Part shown: positions 34,480 to 45,829 of the stretch, one piece after another
How positions within the stretch are numbered: the first letter of the stretch is position 1
Layout: every line of letters begins with the position of its first letter
Assembly (NCBI GenBank): GCA_963971285.1
Contig: OZ020261.1
Coordinates: 2,976,001 to 3,040,000 of the forward strand
Direction: 5' to 3'
Length of the DNA: 64,000 bases
Source of the DNA: Astropecten irregularis
Taxonomy: Eukaryota; Echinodermata; Asteroidea; Paxillosida; Astropectinidae
Program-made: the position numbers and the translations under genes
Notes under the pieces: generated by a model
The model's database searches: none
Seen by the model: only the letters and a program-made list of their open reading frames with translations
Told to the model about the DNA's origin: nothing

Positions 34480-35600
34480 CTTTGAGAAGAACCTTTCCAA
34501 CTGGCGCAGGTCTATGCTCGATTTCAAGGTGTATTCAATTGGTTTGTGTCGCAGGTACCAACGCCTAGGTTTCGTTTATTGTGGTAACGCAGCTTCACAC
34601 ACGAATGTTCAGAGAAATTCGTCTTACCGAACGAGCCCTATCCAGGCGCCTCCAATGAGAACGCTTTGCCACCTATTGTCATTTGAAGTGGTCCGGTGGT
34701 TTGTTGATTCCTGAGGTGCTAGCCTCTTTTCTTGTGAGGTCTGGTCCTCTGAGCCACCTGGAGGTGACAATTTATATCCCACTCTTTAACATCGGGGATG
34801 CCTCATCCGCTAAATTTTCTTTTGAGCTCACTGGTCAGTAGGTTTGCACCCGATAAGCAACAAGCACATGAAACCGTCGGAACTCGATCGCCCAGAACCA
34901 ACTTGCTGTCCGTCAAATAAAACAAACTTTGCTTGTGACATTCCCTTTGCAGCAATTGGTTGACCAAAGGCTTGACTATTGACATGACTTCCGAGTATTG
35001 GTCGTAGGAGCTTCCAATCATGGTGAGGGGGGGGGGGGGGAGTATGTTACTGGTGAACCAGACCTGTTGCCTTGCAGGATGGTCTTGGCTGACCAAAGGC
35101 TACAATATTGACATGACATCTGGGCCTAGGAGCTTCCAAGATGAAGCCAATGCTAGGGGACGTATGAACCAGACCCAGATAAAAAGCCTGGAATCAGAAA
35201 CAGCATCAGTATCGGGATTTTGAATGTGAGAACATTGAGAACAGTTAGTTCTAGGACGACGTACAAAGGAAGACCTTTGAAGAAACAAGTACCCAAGAAG
35301 GACACAAGCTGTACTTCAGTAGACAAACATGTTCATGGAGTTTGATTTCTTGTTCACAACGACACCGTGAACGCAGTCATGGGTTGCCAGCCAGTTGCCA
35401 GCAGGCTAATCACCGTCCGTCTTAAGGCAGCACCATTTTAAATCACCATAGTGCAAGCCCTATGCTCCAACATCAGATTATGAGGAAAATGATGTAGAGA
35501 TTTTAAGAAAAATGTTTGATCAAGAAAGACATTTTGACACAGTGCAGGGCGATAGGAACGCCAAAGAAGAATGCTTTGTAAGTGCTCATGTCATCATTCT
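34480..35600 (+). pseudogene. Family D (RTE-like) LINE, 5' part only
   Basis: 34,505-34,735 is about 80% like 36,925-37,175 (shared gtattcaattggtttg, gtaacgcagcttcacacac, gtggtttgttgattcctgag), the presumed 5' UTR of this LINE. 35,175-35,230 gives the endonuclease start (ISIGILNVRTLRT-like; the complete copy has the same at 37,480). 35,340-35,480 carries VNAVMGCQ and following residues in shifting frames. The copy stops near 35,600. It lies between Gypsy integrase and Gypsy RNase H remnants, so it appears to have inserted into the Gypsy element. Confidence 0.55.
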
Positions 35601-36462
35601 GGCTGTCTTTATCAATCTTTTCTCGTAAATTGATACGGTCTTTCATTTGGAATGACTCGTCGTCGTCACTGGGTGGTTGCTGGTTGTTTTCTGAATAATC
35701 TACATTGACATACTTGCAACCAGGACAATATTTAATATCGAAGTCGTAGCTGGCAAGGGCTGCTATCTACCTATGACCTGTGGCATTCAATTTGGCAGAT
35801 ATATGTAGGTTAGTGGATTAATGTCAGTTAAGACAGTGAATTTGGTACCGTACAAGTAGTCACCGATGATAGCCCACTTGTAAACCGGGTATTTTAGTTA
35901 CCTCTTGGAGAGGCCTCGACTTGCATAGGCTATTTACTACGACTGTACCTCTGTCTTGATCTTGGTATAGGGCTGCGCCCAATCCGCTTCCACTTGCATC
36001 CGTGTGTAAGACGAAGGGCTTGTTCTAGTCGACAAATCCCAACACAGGAGTAGTAGAGTTTCTTTTATTGTCTTAAATGATTGACACTTTTTGAACCGAC
36101 GGTGGTATCCAGCGAATTCTAGAAAGCATTTTAGTTTCTTCGCATTGGTCGGTACAGGTCATGTCTTGACAGCGTCTATCTTACCAGGATCCGTAACGAC
36201 ATCTTCACTGGAAACAACGTTGTCACGTTAACTTAAGGCACTTAATTTGATGATTGAAAGAACTTGCATTTGCTGGGTACAAAGTTTTCAGCCCAAATTC
36301 GCGAAGGCGCTTAGCTTTCTGTAGTCTCTCTTCATGTTCTTCCGCAGTTTTACCAAAGATTATGACGTCATTCAAAATACTTCGGTTCGGTTCAGGTCGG
36401 CCATACATTTTTCCCATCAGTCGCTGGAAAGTGGCAGGTACATTATTTTGTTATCTCGTGTA
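35601..36462 (-). pseudogene. Gypsy RT and RNase H remnant
   Basis: Minus strand from 36,462: NDVIIFGKTAEEHEERLQKA (RT palm; the catalytic pair is degraded to N-D), REFGLKTLYPANASSF, then, past stops, TDASGSGLGAALYQDQD (RNase H start, about 35,990), LYGTKFTVLTDINPLTY and ATGHR…IAALASYDFDIKYCPG. Same orientation as the integrase remnant at 33,980-34,470, so both are likely parts of one element split by the family D LINE piece. Confidence 0.65.
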
Positions 36463-36924
36463 ATTCGACTGTCCACACTTGTCAGAATGACAATGATATT
36501 CCAGCTGCTGTGATGATTGAGATTCCAGTTCTGATGATAACCAATCTTGTTTCAGACCCGATGCCTTAGGTTTAGGAGTACCTTTATGATTCTCGTAGAC
36601 CAAGTGCGTCGGAGATGATCCCCTCAAGTATTATTGGTTCGACACAACACATGCAAAACTTCTTGCACAACATTTTGCCTACTCAACAAGAAGCACTGAA
36701 AGCTCCCTACCAATAATGTGATAACAATTATTTATTCCAAGACCACTTAGTCTTGAGAACAAGTGACCACATGTCGAGAACGCCATGATTCTAAGGGGGG
36801 AGAAAATCTCTCTAAGAGGGGAGAAAGTTTTCCCTTTCAACGATTTCAAAACACAGCTACATTGCTAGACCATTCGGCAACGCTTTGGGAGTAGACTACG
36901 GTACGCTAAAACTCGCGAGGCGGT
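36463..36924. other. No gene recognised
   Basis: No motif. Contains a short inexact repeat 'aaggggggagaaa / agaggggagaaag' at 36,792-36,828. Confidence 0.35.
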
Positions 36925-37700
36925 GGCAGGTTCATGCTTGATTTCAAGGGGTATTCAATTGGTTTGGTTGGAGTCGGCGGTACCAACGCCTTGGTTTCGT
37001 TCAACATGGTAACGCAGCTTCACACACAAATGTTCAAAGAAACTCGTCATCTTACCGGGTTCCCGAGTGTTCTCGGACCGAACAAGCCAGACGCCTTCAA
37101 TGAGAACGCGTTGCAACCTATTGTCATCTGAAGAGGTCCGGTGGTTTGTTGATTCCTGAGGTGCTATCCTCTTTTCTTGAGCACTGATTGACCATGTTCT
37201 TCCCCATTATTTGTGTGCTACTGATCACGTACACGTTGGCCGTATGTGCTACCATCTGCCGGATGTCCAATGCGAAGTTCTGTAGCTGTGGTCAACAGTC
37301 TGGAGAGGGATGAGCTCCGCCAGACTCTTTTGCCCAAGATACACTATGATGAAAGGGCTAAAACATGTACCATATCGGATGAGTCGTCGCCCGGGTTAAC
37401 AAGGACTGCACCTCTCAATGCACATCAGGGCGAGGGTGGGAAGTATGCTACCAGATAAAAAGCCTGGAATCAGAAACAGCATCAGTATCGGGATTTGGAA
37501 TGTGAGAACATTGAGAACATTTGGAAAGTTACAAGAGTAGATATCGCTGGAATGTCATAGGACTCTGCGACGTACAAAGGTAGAACTTCAGTGGGACATA
37601 CATGTCCATGGAGTTTGATTTCTTCTTCACAAGGACACGGTGAACGCAGTCATGGGTTGCCAGAAGGCGATTAGCCTGCTGGCAACTGGCTGGCAACCCA

Positions 37701-37731
37701 TAAGACGGAAGGTGATTAACCTTCCGTCTTA
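37701..37731. repeat. Perfect 12-bp hairpin
   Basis: Arms taagacggaagg and ccttccgtctta around tgattaa. It lies in the endonuclease region of the family D LINE. The paralogous stretch at 35,395-35,425 has only the right arm, so this hairpin was created in this copy. Confidence 0.7.
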
Positions 37732-38650
37732 AGGCAGCCCCATACAAAATCACCACAGTGCAAGCCCTATGCCCCAACATCAGATTATGACGAAAATAAT
37801 GTAGAAGAATTTTAAGAACAATTACAAGAAATCTTGGATCAAACTCCCAAGAAAGACTTTTGACAGTGCAGGGCAATAGGAACGCCAAAGAAGGGAAGGA
37901 TGCTTTACAAGGACTGGAAGAATACAATGTGGTCAAACTACTGCAACAATGACATATAATTTGCAAGCCAAAATGATCTGAAGCTTGCTTAACACCTATG
38001 GTCCACAAAACTCAACATAAAGCATCAAGAACATGGACCCTGGCACAGCCCAAGCGGAGAACAACATCACAACCAAATTTACTACATCATGGTAAAGAGG
38101 CGTTTCCAAACCACTGTAAACATTGCAATGACAAGAAAGGAAGCTACCCAGTAGCAGATATAGGAAGTGACAACGATTTAGTGATGATAACCTTTGAAAC
38201 GCAAAAAGGTAAATAAGCATGCCATCACTAGAATCAAGTTTGACCTGGAAAAGCTTAAGGATCCTGAAATAACAGAAACATTCAGAACAATAATAGGAGG
38301 GAAATTCGCTTCACTGACCTTGTTTGACCTTGGGTCACACAAGACATATTTGATTTGTAGCGTGTTGAAAAGGACATGTTCACAAAAGAAAGAGCACAGA
38401 TTAACAAGGCAGTGAACCAGAAAATTAATTAAGACATTGTGGAAGCTAGGGAGGTCTGGATTGAAAAACAGTGCCAGGTAATTGAAGAAAAAACCTTGGT
38501 AAGGAACAATAACAAGAAAGCGTATTATCTGGTACAAGATCTAACCAGTTTAAAGAAAGGTCGCACCACTACCATACAGGATTAAAAAATAGGAAATGCC
38601 TCACAGAAGACAAGGACATTCTTAAACAGATGGACAGAGTCCGTTACCGT

Positions 38651-38925
38651 TAGCAAAATGTCTTCGCTTACGGTAGCAGAATTATTTTGGTTACGGTTAG
38701 CGTATTTCACGGAAGAGTTTCCTTTTTGGTAACGGTAAGCAAGGAATTTGTGCAGAATGCATACAACAGCCCGTTAGCAGAAAATGATCACGGTTACCCT
38801 AGAAATTCTTCGCTAACGGAGAGTCTTGCTTACGGATTCCATGAAATAGATTTCACGCGTAGCAGTGCCTGTTGGCACAAAATAGGCCGTAACGGATTCC
38901 ATGAAATTGGGCCCTGTATAATCAC
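38651..38925. mobile_element. MITE-like insert in the family D LINE, one end missing
   Basis: About 275 bp rich in repeated words such as gttacggttagc, cgctaacgg and ggattccatgaaat (twice). Its right end, read backwards, is gggcccaatttcatggaatc, the form of many animal MITE termini. No matching left end is present, and about 11 bp of LINE sequence seem lost at the left junction. LINE coding resumes right after it (YNHKVKGDPE at about 38,928). Confidence 0.4.
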
Positions 38926-39114
38926 AAAGTCAAAGGGGACCCTGAAGTATATTAAAACACACACCAACTACCCCATTCTACGTACTGAAGTAGAGGCAGC
39001 AGTAAGACCAGGAAAATGCGTCGGAGCAGACAACCCAAGCAGAACTAATGCAAGCAGGTGGAGAAGCCATGACAAGATCTGGCAGACAGGAGAATGGCTT
39101 ATTCCTTGGACTAA

Positions 39115-40220
39115 GGCCCGGTTCAGACGTCGTGCTTATGCCGTGTCGAATACAATTCAATTCGGCGCGACGTAAGCACGGTGTTAGCACGGCAGTGGTT
39201 TCAGACGTCGAACTTAATACAAACATGTTGCCGAACTTAATGCATCCAAAATGGCGGGCCAGGAAAACAAACAGCGCTTCTTTGTATTTTCAATAACGAA
39301 CGAACAAGAAGAATGCTGCTTCAACAGGCACTAGTAACATTGAATATTTAAAGTTGAATAATCTAATGTATTCAGTGGCTTCATTTTCTGATAGCTCAGT
39401 GTGCAAATCTTGACCAGTAAATACGCCCAAATCAGTCCGTGGAGCTCATCAATTGTTTCATACCCCAAAATCTTTCATTTTAAAGCGTTTGGTGAGCCCT
39501 ACGTGGGAAGCCTTGTAGAAAGAATGGATAGAACTTGGTCACCATGAGTTTGAACTTTTAAATTGGAGCTGTCAAGTTGGATGAAATCAGCCCCTAAATT
39601 CGCTCTTCTTTTGCAATTGTAGTGGAGGAGTAATATCTTGTAGCCTCTCACATAAATTTGGCCGTTTTACAGGTATTTTTCTTTGCGTGAACTGTTCAGC
39701 CATGTTAACCTATACAAAAAATTGAAAACAAAATGAAAATTGAAGAATTCAGCTTTATTTTGCTGTATCGGTTGATTGCATCAGAAACTTGAGAGTATTT
39801 CAATATTTTTTATTTTTTTTCAAATTTGCAACTTTGCGTGGTAGTCTATGGGAAATTATTTACTGGTCTGCACGCCATTTTGTTTCGAGAAATAAGCTTG
39901 TTTGTTTGTTTGCTTTTTATCAATTCTTTTCTCGCACACATTGTGAGCATGCGCATTCCTAAATTTGACCAATATTCAGGACCAACTGCGAATTGACATT
40001 TTATTCGACACGGCATAAGCACGTCTGAAATCGCGCCGTGCTACTGCCGTGCTAAATGACATAAGCACGGCAGACCCTGTCGAGCTTAAAGCTTCTGCCG
40101 TGCCGAATTCAACTTGCCGATCCAAATTGGTTTCAGACGTCGTGCTTATGCCGTGCCGAATACAAAAATCCAAGTTGATTTGTATTCGACACGGCATAAG
40201 CACAACGTCTGAACCGGGCC
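39115..40220. mobile_element. Non-autonomous PIF/Harbinger-type transposon, 1,106 bp
   Basis: Terminal inverted repeats of about 40 bp: left GGCCCGGTTCAGACGTCGTG, right end its reverse complement with one mismatch in this stretch. TAA is found immediately outside both ends (39,112-39,114 and 40,221-40,223), the 3-bp TWA duplication of PIF/Harbinger. The interrupted LINE frame reads PWTK before it and SLVNTLPK after it, in phase when one TAA is ignored. Subterminal words (cacggcataagcac, ttcagacgtc) recur several times inside both ends. The interior is AT-rich without coding capacity, so a transposase from elsewhere would be needed. Its ends differ from those of the autonomous element at 61,129. 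Confidence 0.75.
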
Positions 40221-41076
40221 TAAGTCACTGGTAAACACACTCCCAAAGAATCGCAAGCAAGGTCATGCTGAAAATCGTACTTAACAGGCCTCAAGCAGAA
40301 AAGAGGAACAAGCAGATTTTAGAGCAGGACGAAGCACAACTGAGCAGATTTTCAACCTGAGAATACTGTGCGAGAGGTACCTCCAGCACCAACAGGACCT
40401 CTTTCTTGTCTGTGTGGACTTGAAGAAAGCATTTATAGGGATATGGCATGAAGCCCTCTGGTCCAAAATGAAATCATGCAACATCAATGGCAACTTGATT
40501 AAGGTCACAGCAAAGCCACCAGCGCAGTGTACAACAATGGCATTGTCGGTGAATGGTACAGGACAACAATTTGTGTCAAACAAGGCTGTCTGCTTTCACC
40601 TACTCTATTTAAACATCTTCCTTGAGAGAATCTTGACTGATGCTTTGGAAGACCATGAAGGATCAGTTAGTATTGGAGGCAGAACAATCACAAACTTACG
40701 TTTTGCTAATGACATTGACGGCCTTGCAGGGAGAAAGAAGAGCTTGCCAAGTTAGTTGAACATGTAGATAAGGCATCAACAACAACGGCATGGAAATCAA
40801 TACAGAAAAGACTAAGCTGATGACCAAACAGCAAAGGGAATCATCTGAGACCATAAAGCATTTGTGAAGAAAAGCGAGAGACTGTTCAAAGTTTCAAGTA
40901 CTTAGGATCAGTTGTCACAGATGGAGGATCAAAAAAGGAAATACTGTCCAGGATTGCTCAAACAATCAATGCATTGTCTAAATTGAAGAACATTATACTC
41001 AACTCCAAGATCAGACTGATACGTTCTTTGGTCATTTCAATCTTCTTGTATGCTTGAAGAGCAGCAGGCCAGACAT

Positions 41077-41235
41077 TTTGATCAAACGAACGAGGTACCA
41101 ATATCTGAACACATGAACATGGTGTAATGTATCACACATAGATATATGTGTCTGCCAGGACCTCCCTGCTGCATGTGCCCCTGGGGCCTCTTAAAGACCC
41201 CAACATTTACATTTGATCAAACGAACGAGGTACCA
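41077..41235. repeat. 24-bp perfect direct repeat pair, 135 bp apart
   Basis: tttgatcaaacgaacgaggt-acca occurs at 41,077-41,100 and 41,212-41,235. The DNA between them is unlike the LINE on the left. The pair marks the point where LINE family D coding sequence stops. Confidence 0.85.
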
Positions 41236-41380
41236 CTTGAAACCAATTGAAACCAATTTCAAATGAACAGGTACAACACACAAAGTATGGAATGGCCCAT
41301 GCCAGACAAATTTTCTGCTACAAGACGTCCCTGGGGGGGGGGGGCTCCAAAAGAATTACCCTAGATCAAACATTGGAGGT

Positions 41381-41880
41381 ACTGTTGCAACGAATCTTGG
41401 AATCGTCGGATTTGCAAATCCGTTGCGACGAAACTAGGAATCCCAGTTTCGTTGACGGATTTACAATCCGTTGTTGTGTTCAGAGATTTGTGTGGTCAGG
41501 TTAAAAAGGCATTATTTCCAGTATATTGGTTTATTTAGTTGTTTATTAGATTTGTGACAAAAAAACAACTTGGATTCAATCATTTAGGTGGACAGCGAGG
41601 CTAAAAACACGTCGCCACGGCCCCCGTTCACGTTAATTCCGCTTACGCTCATTCTGCTAGCACCATCTTCAATAGACTGGGTCCCAGTCAAACTGTGAGG
41701 TTTGGGGCACCAGTTAAATCTTTTTTTTCTTTTTTTTTATCTATGGGCACCGGTCGAGGTGCACGTGCAGCGTGCACTGCAGCGTAGCTGCTGGTCTTAG
41801 TTTTTGTCTACATAACACCAACAATGTGGGGACTGGCAAACGAGTCCACATAACAGATTTGCAATCTCCGCCCCCGGCCG
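41381..41880 (+). mobile_element. Interspersed repeat, copy 2 (MITE-like)
   Basis: Partner of 22,318-22,829. It begins actgttgcaacgaatctt, then holds gacgaaactaggaatcccag, the shared core (ggtggacagcgaggct, tagtttttgtct, gtggggactggcaa) and ends near cataacagatttgc. Just before it (41,331-41,344) is a run of about 14 G. Non-coding. Confidence 0.6.
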
Positions 41881-42019
41881 AGTCGCGAAAACGTGTCATC
41901 GTGCATTTTTTCAAGGCCATGACTTGATAATGGTAATTAGTAATAGAGCTGAATTTTTTTATTCTTACTAACCTTATGCCCTAGATTCATAATCCGGCCT
42001 TAAAAAGTAGATATTAAGT

Positions 42020-42241
42020 CCACTTTTGCGGAGCGCTATTGGGCCCAGGAAGATCTTCTTGTCAGGGCACTGTACAAGGAGTGAGAAGAGAGGTAGACAG
42101 AAGAAGAGATGGGAAGACAAGATAACAGAATGGACGGGTTTAAGGTTAAGTGAGGCCCCCGGGCAGGCTGAAAACAGAGAAAGATGGAGGAAAGTGGTTT
42201 GCCCGATCATCTTTGAATGCCCCAACTGTCATCTAGATTAA
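42020..42241 (+). pseudogene. Family D LINE, extreme C-terminus
   Basis: One frame reads GRQKKRWEDKITEWTGLRLS and QAENRERWRKVV, the end of RTE-like LINE proteins ('KRWEDNIxEWTGL…ENRxxWRKLV'). It is in the same orientation as the body of the LINE that stops at 41,076, so the 0.95 kb between them looks like inserted or rearranged DNA. Confidence 0.65.
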
Positions 42242-42266
42242 GTGATAACTGAAGTGAAGTGAAGTA

Positions 42267-42352
42267 GTTTCATCATTGATAAGAAAGAGGCAACCTAAGT
42301 TGCCTCTTTCTTAGGGCAACCTTAGTTGCCTCTTTCTTATCAATGACGAAAC
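42267..42352. repeat. Nested palindrome
   Basis: aagaaagaggcaac (42,281-42,294) is followed by two copies of its reverse complement gttgcctctttctt (42,299-42,312 and 42,325-42,338). Outer arms gtttcatcattgat and atcaatgacgaaac extend the large palindrome with a single mismatch. Two alternative hairpins can form. It sits just outside the 3' end of the Penelope-like element. Confidence 0.8.
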
Positions 42353-42669
42353 CTGTATTTCTTCAATGAGTTGTTCTGATGGAGGTTAGTCCAACCCTAG
42401 TCCGCGGCTTCATGTTTTGTAGCTTATTTGTAACCCAAGCACATTTCTGGCTCTTTTTGAAGAGCATTTACAATGCTGTGCGTGCCCTCTGCCTTGATTT
42501 CCCACTGGCGCTATTCGTCTCGTTTGAGCGTAACTGGTGGGTTCGGGTTTTGTATAAAAAATAGATTTATGAACGTGCTGCAGTTTTGGTTGGGTGAAAA
42601 CTGGAAAATCCTCTCCCACAGAGTGCGGGTCGAGTCTACTGCGACCATCTTACCCAATAGGCATATTTC

Positions 42670-43448
42670 CCTATATATATGACAACATAGTAGATAAAGT
42701 AAAAACTGCTAAATAAAGTTATAGATCATCCAAGCTTTCGGTGAGATGCAGCTTCTTCAGGGGAATGGAAAGGCGTTGAATGTTCATTCCGTCAGGGTGG
42801 AGCGTGCCGAGTTGGAATATGATTCGCTGTTCCGAAGAATGTCGCTGTTTGTCGGAAGAGGCCGTGGTAACAACGCAGACGCACATGTCCTTGGTTGAGT
42901 GTGAAATGTTGGCTGAAATGTTCAGCCACCGTCAGGCCAGTTGTCTTGAGGCGTACACTCCGGAGGTGCTCCGTTAAGCGATCGGCGAGACGACGCTTTA
43001 TCTCACCGATGTATAGCATGCCACAACGCGTGCAAGTGATGCAATATATGAGATTGGTGGTGGTACAACTGTAGTGGCCACGGATGTAAAAATGGCCACG
43101 GGGACCATTGATATGACAAGTGTTGTGTACATGTGCACAAGACACCTCGGGCGATGGCAGGGAACTGTAACAGGAGGGTTGACTTGCACTACCAGTGGTG
43201 GGAATCTTGACCGCACAACGATATCGCTGATTGATCGGTCCCGTTCTGAAGGAGCAGAGTGGGGCTGTGGACTTAGTGAAGATATTGCCGGTATTAGGTT
43301 CTTAGGACGATGCCAAGTTGAGTGGATGATATGTAAACACCCAAGGGGATGCGGTCTTGCTGTTATAGGTGGGGCTTTTTTCATGGCGACGTCACGAGAA
43401 AGTGAGATCTTGCGTAGCCCCGACGGAGGGAAAAATCCATTCATCTGA
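42670..43448 (-). pseudogene. Penelope-like element, GIY-YIG endonuclease and 3' end
   Basis: Minus strand. The start reads NGFFPPSGLRKISLS and SISDIVVRSRFPP (43,444 downward). In the other frame (43,145-42,792) comes the endonuclease: LIYCITCTRCGMLYIGEIKR (residues 32-51), with the 'GIY' equivalent IYC and an intact YIG, followed by RRLADRLTEHLRSVRL, which carries the arginine and glutamate expected of this nuclease. The 3' tail has the string aagctttcggtgagatgcag (plus strand, 42,732-42,751), frequent in Penelope-like tails. Frameshifted and truncated. Confidence 0.75.
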
Positions 43449-44990
43449 TTGCATCGTTATTTGAATGAATTCTCCTCACTGCACAGTCGACAGGAACTTC
43501 ATCAGTACATGCCTACAACGGAAGCTGATCCCAGGTGGGTTTGAGTTGAACTTTCATGCATCTGACCTCACCCCTGGTGATCCTCCTTCCCGTAAAATGT
43601 ACTTTGGATACTTTCTGTGCTAAGATCCGATCTACCAATGCCAAGATCTGTAGTGCTCGTCAACAACTGTATTCTGTGACCACAGGCCAACAAGCATATT
43701 TGATTCGTGGTATTATTCATGACCTGAATTGTGAGCTACACACAGAGTTGTGTGCAGTCAAGAATAGGAAACCAAGTTGAATCCTTGGTGCCCCGAACCC
43801 AGCCAGCCTACCTCAATAGAGCCACTTCTTGCTTCTAATACTGAACATTTGGTCGTCACCCATTCCCCCTGATCGACATCCGACTAACGCCCAACGTTCC
43901 GTCCTCCAGCGTGGACTGAACTTTGTCCCACTGAATGCAACCATTGACGAGTTCTCTACACGGCAGGATATTGAACAGTTTTTTCGGCGTCTACGCCTTA
44001 AAGGCTTTTTTCCATGATAAAGTCGATAGACTGTCTAGAGCTCCTCATCCTGATGATGATCCTGCTGCCAACGCCTTTGACATACTGGTCCCTCGTTCTT
44101 CCAGCTGGTGTCCGCCCATTGGCCTTAACAAATCTCTCGATCTCATGATTGATAACTGCCGCGCTGACATTCGCCGTGTTCAACTTCTCACTCGCTATAA
44201 CAAGCGTAACATCTCTAAGGAAGAACGTCAAGCTTTACAATCACTCAAGAACAATGATAACTTTGTCGTCAAAAGAACTGATAAAGGAGGCGCTACAGTT
44301 GTGTGGAGAAAAGATCTCTACCTGCTGGGAGCTCAACGTCAGCTCTCTGACACCTCCTCCTACCAACTAGTTGACCATGACATCACCCCTACACACCATC
44401 GCATCGTCTCTGATACCATTAAGGCTTTCATTCAGACAGGTGAGCTACCCGGTAATGCTACTAAACTCATCAACCCTTCTCCAGAACTTCGGTTTTCTAC
44501 ATGCTTCCTAAGATTCGTAAGAAGGACAACCCGGGCCGTCCCATTGTTTCGGCATGTAATTGGAACACTGAATTGATCTCTAAGTATCTTGACTTGGTTT
44601 TGTCACTACCCTCCTACGTGAAGGACACCAATGATGGCCATCCATATCTTTGCCGACTTCACGTTCACCGGTCCATCCAACTTCCTGTTCAGTAAGGAAC
44701 AGGAAGTCTTTGTACACGAGCATACCCCACGCCGATGGCTTGATTGCGCTTCGCCATTTCCTCGACCGTCGCCCCGAGTGTTACCCATCTACCATCACCT
44801 TCCTTCGATTGGCTGAACTGGTTCTGACTCTCCACAACTTCACCTTTGATGGGAAGCACCTACCAGCAGACAAAGGTGTTGCCATGGGAACTCGTATGAG
44901 TCGCTCCTATGCGTGCCTTTTTTTGGGATATCTCGAGGAATTCTCCTTGGGTGGATCTGGTTGTTGGGGCAGATTGATAACGTCGAAACA
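43449..44990 (+). pseudogene. Penelope-like element, N-terminus and RT core (inverted relative to its 3' part)
   Basis: Plus strand, opposite to 42,670-43,448, with the two 5' sides touching. N-terminal part: KLIPGGFELNFHASDLT (43,525-43,575). Frame of 213 codons at 43,935-44,576: NISKEERQALQSLKNNDNFV and [35 protein letters not shown] (44,501-44,560), [18 protein letters not shown], then LYTSIPHADG-like sequence and FDGKHLPADKGVAMGTRMS (44,846-44,905). It ends soon after RT motif B; the catalytic motif C region and thumb are missing. Confidence 0.75.
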
Positions 44991-45829
44991 CTGACTGGGA
45001 GGACTGCGGTAAGTAAGTTTCACCAAGTGATGATACCAAGCTTGTGATTCCCACACTGGAGTCACAAGAACTACAGCCATATCCAATGATTTCTTTCACA
45101 TCTCTGATATCAGACCAATGGCCACGGCACTGTTCTGCCAGACATTCACTCCAACCCTGAAGCAATTAGTCTGACCACGTGGTGAGGTTCCTGTCTAATT
45201 CAAAACTGTGGTATGTGGTGATGGGAGCACAGCTTCGAATGTTAAGCGACCAAGCAGTTTGTCAAACCATGTACGTTAAGACGGTCAGATCTATAACACC
45301 TTTGTTGATAGTGTTACAATACCTTTATGAACTCCTGAGGTGAGGACAAAGTGATGGCCTTGGAATTGATGAAAAAACCCAGATATGTTATCTGCTGTGG
45401 TGGCACTTGCTTGAGACTAGTCATGATTTAGAATTGGAAAAAGACAATTATGATAATCGGAAGCAAAAGATTGGTTGAAAAACAATATAAGTCAACGGTT
45501 TTTTGTTTGCACATAGAGTGCTAGCTAATAGTATAACAGCAACACGTGTTGATGGTTTGAATATCTGAAGTGGAATGCCAGGTCCTGGAACTGACCACAC
45601 TCCTCCCACTGGCCCTCAATGAGTGGCTATTGCTAAAGCAACCATGACCCCAGTCAGCATATTCACCTGTTATCTCTACTGTACCAAGAACCCAACTGTC
45701 CTAAGGGACAGGTCTTCAATGATGAAAAAAAAAACCCGAGACAACTGGACTGCGGTGAACAAACTTCCCCCGGTGCGGCCGAACTTGAAATTGCTTTCAG
45801 GAAGCCCAATGTGACCGGAGTCTCCTGTC
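44991..45829. other. No gene recognised
   Basis: Only short frames without motifs. It may be decayed continuation of neighbouring elements. Confidence 0.4.

Larger units (their letters stand above)
36925..41076 (+). pseudogene. Family D (RTE-like) LINE, nearly full length, split by insertions
   Basis: 36,925-37,470 is 5' UTR-like. Endonuclease: GIWNVRTLRTFGKL (37,490), VNAVMGCQ (37,640), ADIGSDNDLVMITFE (38,160). Linker in frames 38,190-38,415: KLKDPEITETFRTIIGGKFA. Then KNRKCLTEDKDILKQMDR (38,585-38,640). RT: EQIFNLRI-type sequence, LYLVCVDLKKAF-like motif A around 40,405, HEALWSKMKSCNINGNLIK, EDHEGSVSIGGRTITNLRFA and a motif C altered to ANDIDG (40,705). GSVVTDGGSKKEILSRIAQT region follows. 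Two non-LINE segments interrupt it: 38,651-38,925 and 39,115-40,220. Its C-terminal end is displaced to 42,020-42,241. Similar in style to the RTE proteins annotated 'craniofacial development protein 2-like'. Confidence 0.75.

Noticed and set aside
38687..39175. 162-codon open frame across the LINE and its inserts
   Set aside because: It crosses the MITE-like insert, LINE sequence and the Harbinger-type end, so it is a chance fusion of three unrelated pieces.
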